Shown here: positions 31,480 through 39,931 of the stretch, in pieces | Layout: each line of letters opens with the position of its first letter | How positions within the stretch are numbered: position 1 is the first letter of the stretch | Assembly (NCBI GenBank): GCA_902618025.1 | Contig: CACMYY010000012.1 | Coordinates: 1-39,931 of the forward strand | DNA from: an uncultured SAR116 cluster alpha proteobacterium | GTDB lineage: Bacteria; Pseudomonadota; Alphaproteobacteria; Puniceispirillales; Marisalimonadaceae | Length of the DNA stretch: 39,931 nt | Direction: 5' to 3' | Translations under genes and position numbers: made by a program | Notes under the pieces: generated by a model | Told to the model about the DNA's origin: nothing | What the model saw: the letters and a program-made list of their open reading frames with translations, nothing else | The model's database searches: none

Positions 31480-33129
31480 TTAATTTGCTTGTCTTCTTAA
31501 AAAAGCTGGTATTTCTAGTACTTTTTCGTCAATCTCCTTGTTTTCTTGCTCTATTTCTGTCAAATCAATTTGATGATTTGCAGATTTATTCTGTATTTCG
31601 TTGTTAAACAAGTCAAAGTTATCAGATTTATTCTCAGTTTCTTTAATGTGCTGGTCAAGGTCAGAATCCATATCTTCTATTGTATCACTTTGCGATTTTG
31701 GTTTTTTAAATATTTTATTAGTATTGATATCAGCACTACCTAATTCTTTATCTAGAAATAAATTTTCTTCAGCATTTAAATTAGGTTCTAATTTCACCTC
31801 ATTGTTTTTATTATTCACAAAAAAAGATGAAACACGGTTAAATAAAGATTGTGGTTTGGATTGAGTAAATTTATTTTCAGGTTTGTTTACAAAAATGGTT
31901 TCAAACTCATTTTTTTTAATTTCAGTTGCTAAATAATTTTCCCTTTCACTTTTGATATTTTCATGATTCACTTCTAATTTATTTATCTCCGTCTCTAAAT
32001 CAGTTTGGTCAATATTTTCGTCTTTCACTATTTCAGCTGAATCTATAGAAGATGTTCCCCCAAAATTATTACCGGAATTTTCTGGCACTAAATTTAAATC
32101 GGAATTTTTTAATGTATTTTCATCTTCAAATGTTTCATTATTGAATCCATTTATGTTTTCTTCTTTATTTATTCCAGTTGCCACAATCGAAACTTTAATT
32201 ATTCCTTCTAAATCATTGTCGATAGATGATCCAAAAATAATATTTGCATTTTCATCCACTTCGTTCCTGATTTTACTAGCCGCCTCATCAACTTCAAAAA
32301 GAGCCATATCAGGGCCTCCTTGAATATTTAGCAAAATTGACTTAGCTCCTTTGATATTAGTATTATCCAATAAAGGATTATTGAGGGCAGCTTGAGCGGC
32401 ATTTTTTGCTCTGTTTTCTCCTGAACTTTCACCTGTACCCATCATAGCTTTGCCCATTTTAGCCATTACTGTTTTGATGTCAGCAAAATCTAAATTGATC
32501 ATTCCCGGATTTGTTATCAAATTGGTAATACCACAAATGCCTTGATAAAGAACATCATCAGCCATTTTAAAAGCTTCTGCAAAAGTAGTCTTTTCATTGG
32601 CAATCTTAAAAAGGTTTTGATTTGGTATTACTATAAGAGTGTCAACGTGTTCTTTTAATAATGACAGGCTATTTTCAGCCACTTCCATTCTTTTTCTTCC
32701 CTCAAAATCAAAAGGCTTAGTTACTACAGCAACAGTTAAAATTCCTTTTTCTTGAGCTGCTTTAGCTATAACTGGAGCAGCCCCGGATCCAGTTCCACCA
32801 CCCATGCCAGTAGTAATAAATAACATATTAACATCGCTTAATTCAGCTATTATTTCTTCAATAGACTCATCTGCAGCTTTTTTACCAGTTTCAGCATCAG
32901 AGCCAGCTCCAAGGCCTAATGTGATATTTTTACCAAGTTGAATTTGTCTGGATGTCAGGCTTCTTGACAATGCTTGACCGTCAGTATTAGCTACTAAAAA
33001 GTCAATATTTTCTATTTTTTCACTAATCATTGTATTGACTGCATTACCTCCAGCTCCTCCAATTCCAATTACTGATATATTAGGTTTTGTATCATTTATA
33101 TTCTCTGGGATTGTTATATGTAGTGTCAT
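31480..33129 (-). CDS. ftsZ: Cell division GTPase FtsZ, long-linker form
   Basis: Tubulin-like GTPase forming the division ring. The 549 residues start with the polymerising core: [22 protein letters not shown], the GTP signature [13 protein letters not shown] (about 107-119), the synergy region [11 protein letters not shown] and the C-terminal subdomain to about residue 318. The next 215 residues form a disordered linker rich in Asn, Glu, Asp and Lys, interrupted by a short hydrophobic island [10 protein letters not shown] (428-437). The C-terminal peptide [11 protein letters not shown] is the conserved FtsA-binding tail. The total length exceeds the roughly 380 residues of E. coli, but long linkers are usual in Alphaproteobacteria. 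A strong AAGGAG precedes the ATG. Confidence 0.98.
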   Translation of the reverse strand: MTLHITIPENINDTKPNISVIGIGGAGGNAVNTMISEKIENIDFLVANTDGQALSRSLTSRQIQLGKNITLGLGAGSDAETGKKAADESIEEIIAELSDVNMLFITTGMGGGTGSGAAPVIAKAAQEKGILTVAVVTKPFDFEGRKRMEVAENSLSLLKEHVDTLIVIPNQNLFKIANEKTTFAEAFKMADDVLYQGICGITNLITNPGMINLDFADIKTVMAKMGKAMMGTGESSGENRAKNAAQAALNNPLLDNTNIKGAKSILLNIQGGPDMALFEVDEAASKIRNEVDENANIIFGSSIDNDLEGIIKVSIVATGINKEENINGFNNETFEDENTLKNSDLNLVPENSGNNFGGTSSIDSAEIVKDENIDQTDLETEINKLEVNHENIKSERENYLATEIKKNEFETIFVNKPENKFTQSKPQSLFNRVSSFFVNNKNNEVKLEPNLNAEENLFLDKELGSADINTNKIFKKPKSQSDTIEDMDSDLDQHIKETENKSDNFDLFNNEIQNKSANHQIDLTEIEQENKEIDEKVLEIPAFLRRQAN

Positions 33130-33135
33130 TATTTT

Positions 33136-33141
33136 CTCCTT
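33136..33141 (-). promoter_or_regulatory. Strong ftsZ Shine-Dalgarno
   Basis: AAGGAG lies 5 bases before the ftsZ ATG and is the best ribosome-binding site I noticed in the division cluster, where most starts depend on overlap with the gene before. It fits the need for far more FtsZ than FtsA or FtsQ. Confidence 0.6.
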
Positions 33142-33166
33142 ACTTAGTTGCTGTTAAAGTTAAAAA

Positions 33167-34414
33167 TTACAAATTTTGATCAAACCAATTACCTATTTTT
33201 CCAAAATAATTAAATATTCCCGTATTAAATCCTCTTTGATTCAATACTTTTTCTTTCTCTAAGCTTTTAATAAGCAAGCCGGTTAAACAAGCAAATGTAG
33301 GTGTTTGTGCAATTTCTGGTAAATCAATTAATCCAATTGGTCGTCCAATTCTAACGTTTGATTTAAATAAGTTTGCAGCTAAGTCACGAATGTTATTAAG
33401 ATTAGCCCCTCCACCACATAATATTATCTTATTGATGTTATTTGGTTTTAATTTTAGTTGAACTAATCTTTCCTGAACTAGTTCAAATATTTCCTCAACC
33501 CTAGGTTTGATTATAGCAATTAGCATTGATTTTGGTACCTTTTGATTTACAATTTCACCTTGATCAGAAATTATTGGGATGTCTAAATTTATATATTCGT
33601 CTGTTTCTTTAGCTAAGGTTGATCCGTGCAATATTTTTATTTTTTCGGCATCTTCTGATTTTGTTCCTAATCCTCTGACAATGTCGCTCGTAATGTGTAA
33701 TCCTCCCACTGGAATTGAATCAGAAAAAATAATTTTGTTGTTAAGAAATACTCCAACGCTTGTAATATTTGCCCCAAGATCGATTACAACAGCACCATTG
33801 TTCTTCTCATCCTGGGTCATTGTTGAAATACCGGATGCTTCTGAACATATAAAAAATTTTTCTATAGATAAATGACAAAGATTTACAGCGCTTATTATAT
33901 TTTTAATCGTAGATTTTTGACCATAAGTGTAACTTATTTCTACTCTTAGTGTATCTGTAAATATTCCAATCGGATTGTTTACAGAAGTATTATTATCTAA
34001 ATAATACTTTATTACAGATGAAGAAATTAGCTCGTAATTATCGATTGGAGCAAAATTTTTAACTTTAAGAATTTTATCAATATCATTCTTTTCAACCCTT
34101 CCATTTTCTATTTTTACTTCGTTTCTCATAATTTTTGTAATTGGTCTTCCACCAGAAAGACTACATATTACGTTATTGATAGGTAAGCCTGCCATAATTT
34201 CTGCACTTTCAACTGCTCGAGCAATGGAATTTGCAATTTCTTTCATGTCCGTTACGTGACCATTACAAATTCCTAGAGAAGCATGCTGTCCAAAACCTAA
34301 GGTCTTTATTTGAACATCATTTGTTTTTACAGAAGTTCCAATTAAACAAGATACTTTACTATTACCAATATCTATTACAGTAAAAATATTTTTTGATTTG
34401 TTCATATTATTCAT
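33167..34414 (-). CDS. ftsA: Cell division protein FtsA
   Basis: Actin-like ATPase that tethers FtsZ to the membrane. The 415 residues show the phosphate-1 motif VIDIGNSKVSCLIG, the family's inserted 1C subdomain after about residue 85, GAVVIDLGANITSVGVFLNNKIIFSDSIPVGGLHITSDIV, and ILCGGGANLNNIRDLAANLF. The C-terminus reads FNYFGKIGNWFDQNL, an amphipathic membrane-targeting helix as expected. It lies between ftsQ (8-base gap) and ftsZ (37-base gap). An alternative ATG three codons downstream is possible. Confidence 0.95.
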   Translation of the reverse strand: MNNMNKSKNIFTVIDIGNSKVSCLIGTSVKTNDVQIKTLGFGQHASLGICNGHVTDMKEIANSIARAVESAEIMAGLPINNVICSLSGGRPITKIMRNEVKIENGRVEKNDIDKILKVKNFAPIDNYELISSSVIKYYLDNNTSVNNPIGIFTDTLRVEISYTYGQKSTIKNIISAVNLCHLSIEKFFICSEASGISTMTQDEKNNGAVVIDLGANITSVGVFLNNKIIFSDSIPVGGLHITSDIVRGLGTKSEDAEKIKILHGSTLAKETDEYINLDIPIISDQGEIVNQKVPKSMLIAIIKPRVEEIFELVQERLVQLKLKPNNINKIILCGGGANLNNIRDLAANLFKSNVRIGRPIGLIDLPEIAQTPTFACLTGLLIKSLEKEKVLNQRGFNTGIFNYFGKIGNWFDQNL

Positions 34415-34422
34415 AACTATTT

Positions 34423-35247
34423 TTAGTTTCTATTTTCAAAAATAATCTTTTTGTCCACATTTATTTTTCCAAGAATTTGATTGGGTTTTCTAAGATCTAT
34501 CTCTGTGAGACCAAAATTTAATATTTTGAAATTCTCATTTAGGGACAGTATTTTTTTCCAAGCTTCTTTCATATTACTTCGTGGTAATCGGATGGTTAAT
34601 CCTTGTTTAAAATGAACATCCCACCTTCTTTCGTTGACAAACGTCAAAGACCAGACATTTTTTGCAAAATCTTTATTCAAATTTAATATTTTAAAAATTG
34701 GATCAATATTTTTATGTGCATTTTTCCCAATTATAATTGGAAGGAAGTTCTTAAAATAATTTAATTCTTTTTCTATTATAAAATTACCAGTCTTAGAGAT
34801 TAATTTATTTCCGAATTTATCTTGCCAAATAGCTATTGGCACTTTTTCAATTAAATAGACCTTTACAGTGTCAGGATATATAACCTCTATTAATCCTTTT
34901 TTAACCCACGTGTTATTATTTATTTTTTTGTGTAGATCCTTAAAGTTAATACTGAATATATTAATTTTATTGTAAGAATTAATAATTTTTAATATGTCAT
35001 TTTTGTTGAGATTATTTATGCCTTTAATTTCAATATTTTTAATTACAAAGCCATTTTTTATTAAAAATTTGTTAAAAAACTCAAATTTAAATGAAGTTAT
35101 TATTTTACTTAAATTTAAGCAAAAATATAAGGTGATCAAAAATAAAATTAAAATCACAAAACTTTTTTTGTTGAGAATACTTTTTTGGCTGATCTCTCTT
35201 TTTATATAATCATTAAAGTTACTTGAATAAAATTTAGATATTAGCAT
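34423..35247 (-). CDS. ftsQ: Cell division protein FtsQ
   Basis: Bitopic divisome protein linking early and late division proteins. The 274 residues have a basic cytoplasmic N-terminus, one membrane span (about 27-50, SFVILILFLITLYFCLNL), the POTRA domain (FVIKNIEIKGINNLNKNDILKIINSYNKINIFSINFKDLHKKINNNTWVKKGLIEVIYPDTVKVYLIEKVPIAIWQD begins here) and the beta domain ending near LTEIDLRKPNQI. The sequence is divergent, but its topology, the IEKVPIAIW signature and the position between ddl and ftsA make the call safe. Its start overlaps the end of ddl by 7 bases. Confidence 0.92.
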   Translation of the reverse strand: MLISKFYSSNFNDYIKREISQKSILNKKSFVILILFLITLYFCLNLSKIITSFKFEFFNKFLIKNGFVIKNIEIKGINNLNKNDILKIINSYNKINIFSINFKDLHKKINNNTWVKKGLIEVIYPDTVKVYLIEKVPIAIWQDKFGNKLISKTGNFIIEKELNYFKNFLPIIIGKNAHKNIDPIFKILNLNKDFAKNVWSLTFVNERRWDVHFKQGLTIRLPRSNMKEAWKKILSLNENFKILNFGLTEIDLRKPNQILGKINVDKKIIFENRN

Positions 35248-36173
35248 TCGTAACTCGCTTCCCCTATGATTGTTCTAATCATATCATTCATATTAAGGCC
35301 ACAATATAAGGCTTGTTCTGGGCTAAGGGATGTTTTCGTCATTCCTGGTTGAGTATTTAGTTCAAGCATGTATAATTTTCCCTTGATCGCATCGTACCTA
35401 AAATCACTTCGAGAAATCCCTTTGCAACCAATGATCTGATGAGCTTTCAGGGCCCATGTCATGGCTTGATTGTAAATATTTTTTGGAATATCTGCAGGTA
35501 TCACATGGAATGATCCATTTTGATCATATTTGGCATTATAATTGTAAAAATCTTTTTCTTCATTTGTAGTAATTTCAGTAACACATAAAGGTTTTTCTTT
35601 TAAAACAGTCACAGTTAACTCTGTTGAACCTACATAACTTTCAGCCATTAACTGATTATGAATATATTTGTTAATATTAGGAATTTGATTTCCTTGCTTT
35701 ATAATATTAACTCCAACAGAACTACCTCCTTTAATGGGTTTCACTACAAATGTTCCATCATGATCTACATCTAAATATTTACCTTTCTTGATTATTGGTA
35801 ATGTTTTTGGAAAGTGAATTGGATCATCAGAAAACTGAGTAGCATTTGTTATAATTCTCTTAAAATTAATTTTATTCATTGCAATTGAAGATGTGGCCAC
35901 ACCTGAATGTGTATATGGTATTTTAAGTAAGTTTAAAAAACCTTGTATTGAACCATCTTCTCCACAATCTCCGTGCAATGCATTGAAGCATAAGTCAGCC
36001 TTAATTTTGGCTAAGCTGGTTATATTAATGTCAGCTATATCAACTTCAGTAATTTTGTACCCTATTTGTTTTATTGCTTTAGCACATTCAGCTGCAGTGT
36101 TAAGAGAAACTTCTCTTTCATAGCCACTACCTCCTTTTAAAAGCAAAACATGCATATTATTGTAGGTATTCAT
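35241..36173 (-). CDS. ddlB: D-alanine--D-alanine ligase
   Basis: ATP-grasp enzyme making the D-Ala-D-Ala dipeptide of peptidoglycan. The 310 residues show VLLLKGGSGYEREVSLNTA, NALHGDCGEDGSIQGFLNLLKIPYTHSGV, KPIKGGSSVGV (ATP/omega loop), GISRSDFRYD and the metal-binding LELNTQPGMTKTSL. AGGA lies 7 bases before the ATG at 36173 and supports it over an internal ATG at 36155. The start overlaps the murB stop in an ATGA. The short Ddl length and the dcw position fit DdlB. It acts in the cytosol just before the MurF step. Confidence 0.96.
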   Translation of the reverse strand: MNTYNNMHVLLLKGGSGYEREVSLNTAAECAKAIKQIGYKITEVDIADINITSLAKIKADLCFNALHGDCGEDGSIQGFLNLLKIPYTHSGVATSSIAMNKINFKRIITNATQFSDDPIHFPKTLPIIKKGKYLDVDHDGTFVVKPIKGGSSVGVNIIKQGNQIPNINKYIHNQLMAESYVGSTELTVTVLKEKPLCVTEITTNEEKDFYNYNAKYDQNGSFHVIPADIPKNIYNQAMTWALKAHQIIGCKGISRSDFRYDAIKGKLYMLELNTQPGMTKTSLSPEQALYCGLNMNDMIRTIIGEASYEC

Positions 36174-37063
36174 TTATTTCCTACTCTCTCTATTTCCCAG
36201 GTAAGTTTAATTCCAGAATTCTCAAATACTTTTTGTTTAACATTTTGTGCTAATTCTTCAATTTGTTGAGCGGAAGCTTTTTTAAGATTAATAATAAAAT
36301 TACAATGTTTTTCTGAAATCATTGCATCACCATTTTTTAAACCTCTACATCCAGCTTGATCGATAAGTTCCCAAGCTTTTTTGCCTAATGGATTTTTAAA
36401 AGTACTGCCTCCTGTTTTCACTCCTGATGGCTGTGAAGCTTTTCTAGAATGTATAATTTTTTTCATCTTTTCTCTTATAAATTCTTTTGCTCCATATGAG
36501 CTTTTGAAGCGAGCTGATAAAAATATCCACTTACCTTTAAGTCCTATTTTTCTATATTCCATCTTTAATTCTTTGTTAGAAAATATTTTATATTCACCAT
36601 CATGACTTATTGCTTTTACATCTATTAAAACATCTTTAAATTCAGAACCAAAAGCACCAGAATTCATTTTTATCCCACCACCAATCGTACCAGGAATGCC
36701 AATTAAAAATTCAAGTCCAGTTCTATTATGTTCTCTAGCAAAGCGAGCAACCTCAGCGTCAACTGCACCACAATCAGCTGTGATAATTCCATCTTCATCA
36801 ATACTTATTTTATTCATTTTATTAGTAATTAAGGTAATCCCATTTATACCATTATCCCTAACTAATAGATTAGAACCTGCACCAATCGTAAATAAATTAC
36901 ATTCACTTGGTTTTTCTTTTAAAAATTTTTCAAGAGATATCTCTTCTTCCGGTATGTAAAGAATTTCAGCATTACCCCCAGCTCCAAACCAAGTATATTT
37001 TGCAAGTTTATGTTCTGTATAAATATTATCTAAAAATTTATTTTTAAATGCATTTATATTCAT
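36170..37063 (-). CDS. murB: UDP-N-acetylenolpyruvoylglucosamine reductase MurB
   Basis: FAD/NADPH enzyme making UDP-MurNAc. From the ATG at 37063 it has 297 residues: TEHKLAKYTWFGAGGNAEILYIPE, TIGAGSNLLVRDNGINGITL, GLEFLIGIPGTIGGGIKMNSGAFG (FAD binding), GGSTFKNPLGKKAWELIDQAGCRG with the catalytic serine, and MISEKHCNFIINLKKAS. The type I/II detail is not resolved, but the short spacing is like other alphaproteobacterial MurB. A TTG at 37093 is in frame, but the ATG is preceded by GAAGAAG. It overlaps the end of murC by 20 bases. Confidence 0.96.
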   Translation of the reverse strand: MNINAFKNKFLDNIYTEHKLAKYTWFGAGGNAEILYIPEEEISLEKFLKEKPSECNLFTIGAGSNLLVRDNGINGITLITNKMNKISIDEDGIITADCGAVDAEVARFAREHNRTGLEFLIGIPGTIGGGIKMNSGAFGSEFKDVLIDVKAISHDGEYKIFSNKELKMEYRKIGLKGKWIFLSARFKSSYGAKEFIREKMKKIIHSRKASQPSGVKTGGSTFKNPLGKKAWELIDQAGCRGLKNGDAMISEKHCNFIINLKKASAQQIEELAQNVKQKVFENSGIKLTWEIERVGNK

Positions 37064-38459
37064 TATATAATTCTTCTTCGAGGCTATTAGCAATTTTTGT
37101 TATTGAACCTGCTCCTAGGCAAATTATTAAATCATTAGGTTGTATTATCTTTATTAGTTTTTTTGCCAAGAGTTTCTGATCTCTTAAGTGCAAAACATTT
37201 TTATGACCATAATTAGATAGTCCATTTTCTAAATTATTACTCTCATAATTTTTTAGAGGTTTTTCACCAGCAGCATAAACGTCAAGAAGTATGACATGAT
37301 CGGCATCATTAAAAGATCTGCAAAATTCATCAAAAAGATCTCTTAGTCTGCTATACCGATGCGGTTGGAAAATTGTAATTATTTTATTTTTAGGAGCAAG
37401 TAATCTCGCCGCTGCCAAAGCTGAGCCTATTTCTACGGGATGATGACCATAATCGTCAATAATAATTGTACTTTTAAAATTTCCAACTTTTTGAAACCTT
37501 CTTTGAACGCCAGTAAAATTTTTCAATGTATTTTTAATTTTTATAAGTGGTATTTTTAATTCAATTCCTGTTGCAATTGTTGCTAATGCATTTTGGATAT
37601 TATGATTACCAATCATAGAAAATTCTATTTCGTAAATTTGATTTTCGTATTCTTTATTATTTGAAATATTTAGAGAAAAGATCATTTTGTTTTTTTTATA
37701 CAAAATATTAGTAGCTCTTATATCAGCATTGGCTGACATACCATATGTAATTACTTTTTTATTCTCTAATTTTGAGATTAATTTTTGCGTTCTTGGATTA
37801 TCAATGCATAAACAAACAAACCCATAAAATGGTATTGAAGAAACAAAATTATAAAAAGCATTTTCTAAATTGTCTTCTGTTTTGTGATAATCCAAATGTT
37901 CTAAATCAATGTTTGTTATAATAGCTGCAGTTGGATTTAGTTTTGTAAAACTCCCATCACTCTCATCCGCTTCAACAACCATCCACTCACCATTACCAAG
38001 ACGAGCATTACTATCCAATGAGGAGATAATTCCTCCATTTATTATAGTCGGATCCATTCCATTTTCTTCAATCATTTTTGCAATTAAAGAGGTTGTCGTG
38101 GTTTTGCCATGAGTACCAGCTATAGCAATTGATTGCTTTAAGCGCATTAGTTCTCCTAACATTTCTGATCTATGTACAATTGGAGTAAACAATTTTTTTG
38201 CTGCAATAAATTCCTCATTTGTGTCTGAAATGGCAGTTGAGACAACGATTATTTTAGCATTAATAATATTATTTTTTTTCTGACCAATAAAAACTTTAAT
38301 TCCAAGCTTTTCTAACCTATTTGTATTGTTACTTTTACTAAGGTCGCTTCCTTGAACTTGATAACCAGATTGGTGCAATATTTCTGCAATTCCACTCATG
38401 CCAATTCCACCTATACCAATGAAGTGAATAATCCCGAGATTTTCTGGGCTTTTTAACAT
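37044..38459 (-). CDS. murC: UDP-N-acetylmuramate--L-alanine ligase MurC
   Basis: Adds the first amino acid of the stem peptide. The 471 residues contain IHFIGIGGIGMSGIAEIL, VVSTAIS, the ATP loop GTHGKTTT at 115-122, VVEADESDGSF, NIDLEHLDYH, IDDYGHHPVEI, FQPHRYSRLRDLFDEF and LGAGSITKIANSLEEEL, all standard MurC landmarks. The start shares one base with the murG stop (TAATG), so translation is likely coupled. It feeds MurD, whose gene is not in the window. Confidence 0.98.
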   Translation of the reverse strand: MLKSPENLGIIHFIGIGGIGMSGIAEILHQSGYQVQGSDLSKSNNTNRLEKLGIKVFIGQKKNNIINAKIIVVSTAISDTNEEFIAAKKLFTPIVHRSEMLGELMRLKQSIAIAGTHGKTTTTSLIAKMIEENGMDPTIINGGIISSLDSNARLGNGEWMVVEADESDGSFTKLNPTAAIITNIDLEHLDYHKTEDNLENAFYNFVSSIPFYGFVCLCIDNPRTQKLISKLENKKVITYGMSANADIRATNILYKKNKMIFSLNISNNKEYENQIYEIEFSMIGNHNIQNALATIATGIELKIPLIKIKNTLKNFTGVQRRFQKVGNFKSTIIIDDYGHHPVEIGSALAAARLLAPKNKIITIFQPHRYSRLRDLFDEFCRSFNDADHVILLDVYAAGEKPLKNYESNNLENGLSNYGHKNVLHLRDQKLLAKKLIKIIQPNDLIICLGAGSITKIANSLEEELYNEYKCI

Positions 38460-39628
38460 TAGCTAATATGTCCTTTTTTTGGATTATTTATCATTTTTAA
38501 AATTAAATCTGACAAATATTCTGATGATGTTTTATTTTCTCTTAAATAAAATAATTTCTGTGATAGTTTTGCTATCTGTTTGCTTTTTCTAATAATTTCA
38601 TTTTTGTCATTAAAGATTTTTTGTAATAATTTTTTAATATTATTTTTATCATCATTATTTTGATCAATAACCCAGCCACAATTATTATCTTTTAAAAATT
38701 TAGCATTTTCATATTGATGATTATCAAATGCATTTGGAAGAGGAACAAATATTGCTGGCTTACAGGAGGCTAGTATTTCAGCCACTGATGATCCTCCTGA
38801 TCTCGTAATTATTAAATGTGCAATCCTAAATTTTATAGAAATATTGTTAAAATAAGTAGAAACTTCTGCTTTAATATTATTTATCTTGTAATTGTTTTTC
38901 ACTCTGTTCAAATCTTCTATTCTTACTTGCTGAATAATTTTGATTTTATTCCTAATTTTTTTTGGAAGGGAACAAATTATTGAGGTCAATTGTTTTGAAA
39001 AATAAGAAGCACCAAGACTGCCTCCATAAATTAAAATAGTGAAAGGTTTATTAGAAATAGAATTTATACAATTATTACCAATTTCTTCAAATTCTTGTCT
39101 CACTGGATTTCCAGTGAAAATTATATTTTTGATATTTTCAATTTTTTTTGTCTCTAAAAATGACAAGGCTAATACATTTGAAATTTTACTTAGTAGTTTG
39201 TTACCTCTTCCAATAACAGCATTTTGTTCATGTATTATTAATGGAATTATACAAATTTTTGCGGCTAACATTGGTGCTACTGAAGGATATCCTCCAAATC
39301 CTATGGCTATATTTGGTTTTTGGGAAATAATAATTAAAAAAGATTTTAATAATGAAACTAAAATTTGAAAAAATGAAATTATTTTATAGATTATTTTTTT
39401 ATTACTTGGGCTTGTAACATGATGGGTAAATATTTTAAAACTGAAAGCTTTATTTTCAAAGAATTTCTTGTAATATCCTTTGCCTCTAAGGTCAGTAATA
39501 ATAATAAAATTAAAATTTTTCATATTATTAATTAATGATAATGATGGATAAATATGTCCTCCTGTACCTCCAGCAACGAGCATTAGATTTTTTTTTCTGT
39601 TATAACTTTTCATTTCACTAATTTTCAT
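38459..39628 (-). CDS. murG: MurG N-acetylglucosaminyltransferase
   Basis: Peripheral membrane GT28 glycosyltransferase converting lipid I to lipid II. The 389 residues show GGTGGH (residues 20-25), GFGGYPSVAPMLAA, IIHEQNAVIGRGNKLLS, ILIYGGSLGASYFS and the UDP-binding HLIITRSGGSSVAEILA...FVPLPNAFDNHQYENAKFL. The start at 39628 overlaps the ftsW stop; an internal ATG at 39613, 4 bases after that stop, would remove 5 residues and is equally possible. Confidence 0.96.
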   Translation of the reverse strand: MKISEMKSYNRKKNLMLVAGGTGGHIYPSLSLINNMKNFNFIIITDLRGKGYYKKFFENKAFSFKIFTHHVTSPSNKKIIYKIISFFQILVSLLKSFLIIISQKPNIAIGFGGYPSVAPMLAAKICIIPLIIHEQNAVIGRGNKLLSKISNVLALSFLETKKIENIKNIIFTGNPVRQEFEEIGNNCINSISNKPFTILIYGGSLGASYFSKQLTSIICSLPKKIRNKIKIIQQVRIEDLNRVKNNYKINNIKAEVSTYFNNISIKFRIAHLIITRSGGSSVAEILASCKPAIFVPLPNAFDNHQYENAKFLKDNNCGWVIDQNNDDKNNIKKLLQKIFNDKNEIIRKSKQIAKLSQKLFYLRENKTSSEYLSDLILKMINNPKKGHIS

Positions 39629-39931
39629 AGATTTCTTTTTTTAATGGTTCTAAAGGGTTATTTCTTTTAGTTAAGGATAAAATTATTCCTGCTGTTATAG
39701 CTGAAGCTAATAAAGATGAGCCCCCATAAGATAAAAATGGTAATGTCATTCCTTTAGTAGGAATAAGGTCAGTGTTACTTGCCATATGTATTAAAGATTG
39801 GAAACCAAATTGGAAAGCAAGTCCTCCCACAGCCAAAATAAAAAAAAGATTATTATTATAAATTGTGTAGTAAAAGGATCTGATAATTATAAGACCATAA
39901 ATAATAATTATAACACTACATATTAAAGCAC
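39618..39931 (-). CDS. ftsW: FtsW, septal peptidoglycan polymerase (partial, 3' part)
   Basis: SEDS-family glycosyltransferase of the division septum. Only the C-terminal 104 residues are inside the window; the frame is open to the edge at 39931. Seen: a membrane span (ICSVIIIIYGLIIIRSFYY), a second span with LAVGGLAFQFGFQSLIHMA, the SEDS hallmark PTKGMTLPFLSYGGSSLL, and a last span followed by a short cytoplasmic tail. The placement before murG in the dcw cluster favours FtsW over RodA. Confidence 0.93.
   Translation of the reverse strand, partial: ALICSVIIIIYGLIIIRSFYYTIYNNNLFFILAVGGLAFQFGFQSLIHMASNTDLIPTKGMTLPFLSYGGSSLLASAITAGIILSLTKRNNPLEPLKKEIYEN

Overview
This window is a dense stretch of core bacterial chromosome from a gram-negative, AT-rich organism (about 30% GC by eye), most likely a streamlined alphaproteobacterium such as one of the AT-rich marine lineages. 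The evidence is gene order: cpoB-tilS-ftsH-folP-glmM, serC-serA-hisZ-purA, rpoH next to an RluD-type gene, uvrD-prmA-aminopeptidase P, and ftsW-murG-murC-murB-ddl-ftsQ-ftsA-ftsZ-lpxC-bamD-recN-ligA. Further support is the alphaproteobacterial form of SerC, the long FtsZ linker and an RpoH-type sigma factor. I cannot place the genus. I found no rRNA, tRNA, insertion sequence, prophage, CRISPR array or other sign of recent transfer.

Layout. (1) 18-7573, plus strand: cpoB, tilS, ftsH, folP, glmM, thiD, a close-packed run covering envelope constriction, tRNA-Ile lysidine, membrane proteolysis, folate, amino sugar and thiamine. (2) 7575-8231, minus: a glutathione S-transferase-like gene. (3) 8337-13646, plus: serC, serA, hisZ, purA (serine, histidine and purine synthesis), preceded by a short leader that can form a hairpin, a possible pseudoknot and a stem covering the serC Shine-Dalgarno. 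(4) 13655-15638, minus: rluD then rpoH. (5) 15637-17113, plus: a small membrane protein resembling DUF6476, then a threonine aldolase. (6) 17118-17492, minus: a YggT-like membrane protein. (7) 17606-19285, plus: an EttA-type ABC-F ATPase. (8) 19287-20643, minus: mlaA-mlaC lipid-transport genes. (9) 20778-25797, plus: uvrD/pcrA, prmA, aminopeptidase P. (10) 25794-39931, minus: the division and cell-wall cluster running from a partial ftsW through murG, murC, murB, ddl, ftsQ, ftsA, ftsZ to lpxC, bamD, recN and ligA.

How the genes work together. Much of the window builds and divides the envelope. GlmM feeds UDP-GlcNAc to both peptidoglycan (MurB, MurC, MurG, Ddl) and lipid A (LpxC). FtsZ, FtsA, FtsQ and FtsW form the divisome. 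CpoB, BamD and MlaA/MlaC serve outer-membrane constriction, protein assembly and lipid asymmetry. FtsH, RpoH and LpxC, linked in E. coli as protease and substrates, are all present.

The genome is very compact. No gap between genes exceeds about 135 bases, all five convergent gene pairs meet with -4 to +8 bases between stop codons, and one divergent pair (rluD and the DUF6476-like gene) has overlapping start codons. I see no wholly new multi-gene system. The most interesting items are regulatory or architectural: the serC leader, the rpoH leader with its UUG start, the shared divergent start site and the lpxC leader hairpin.
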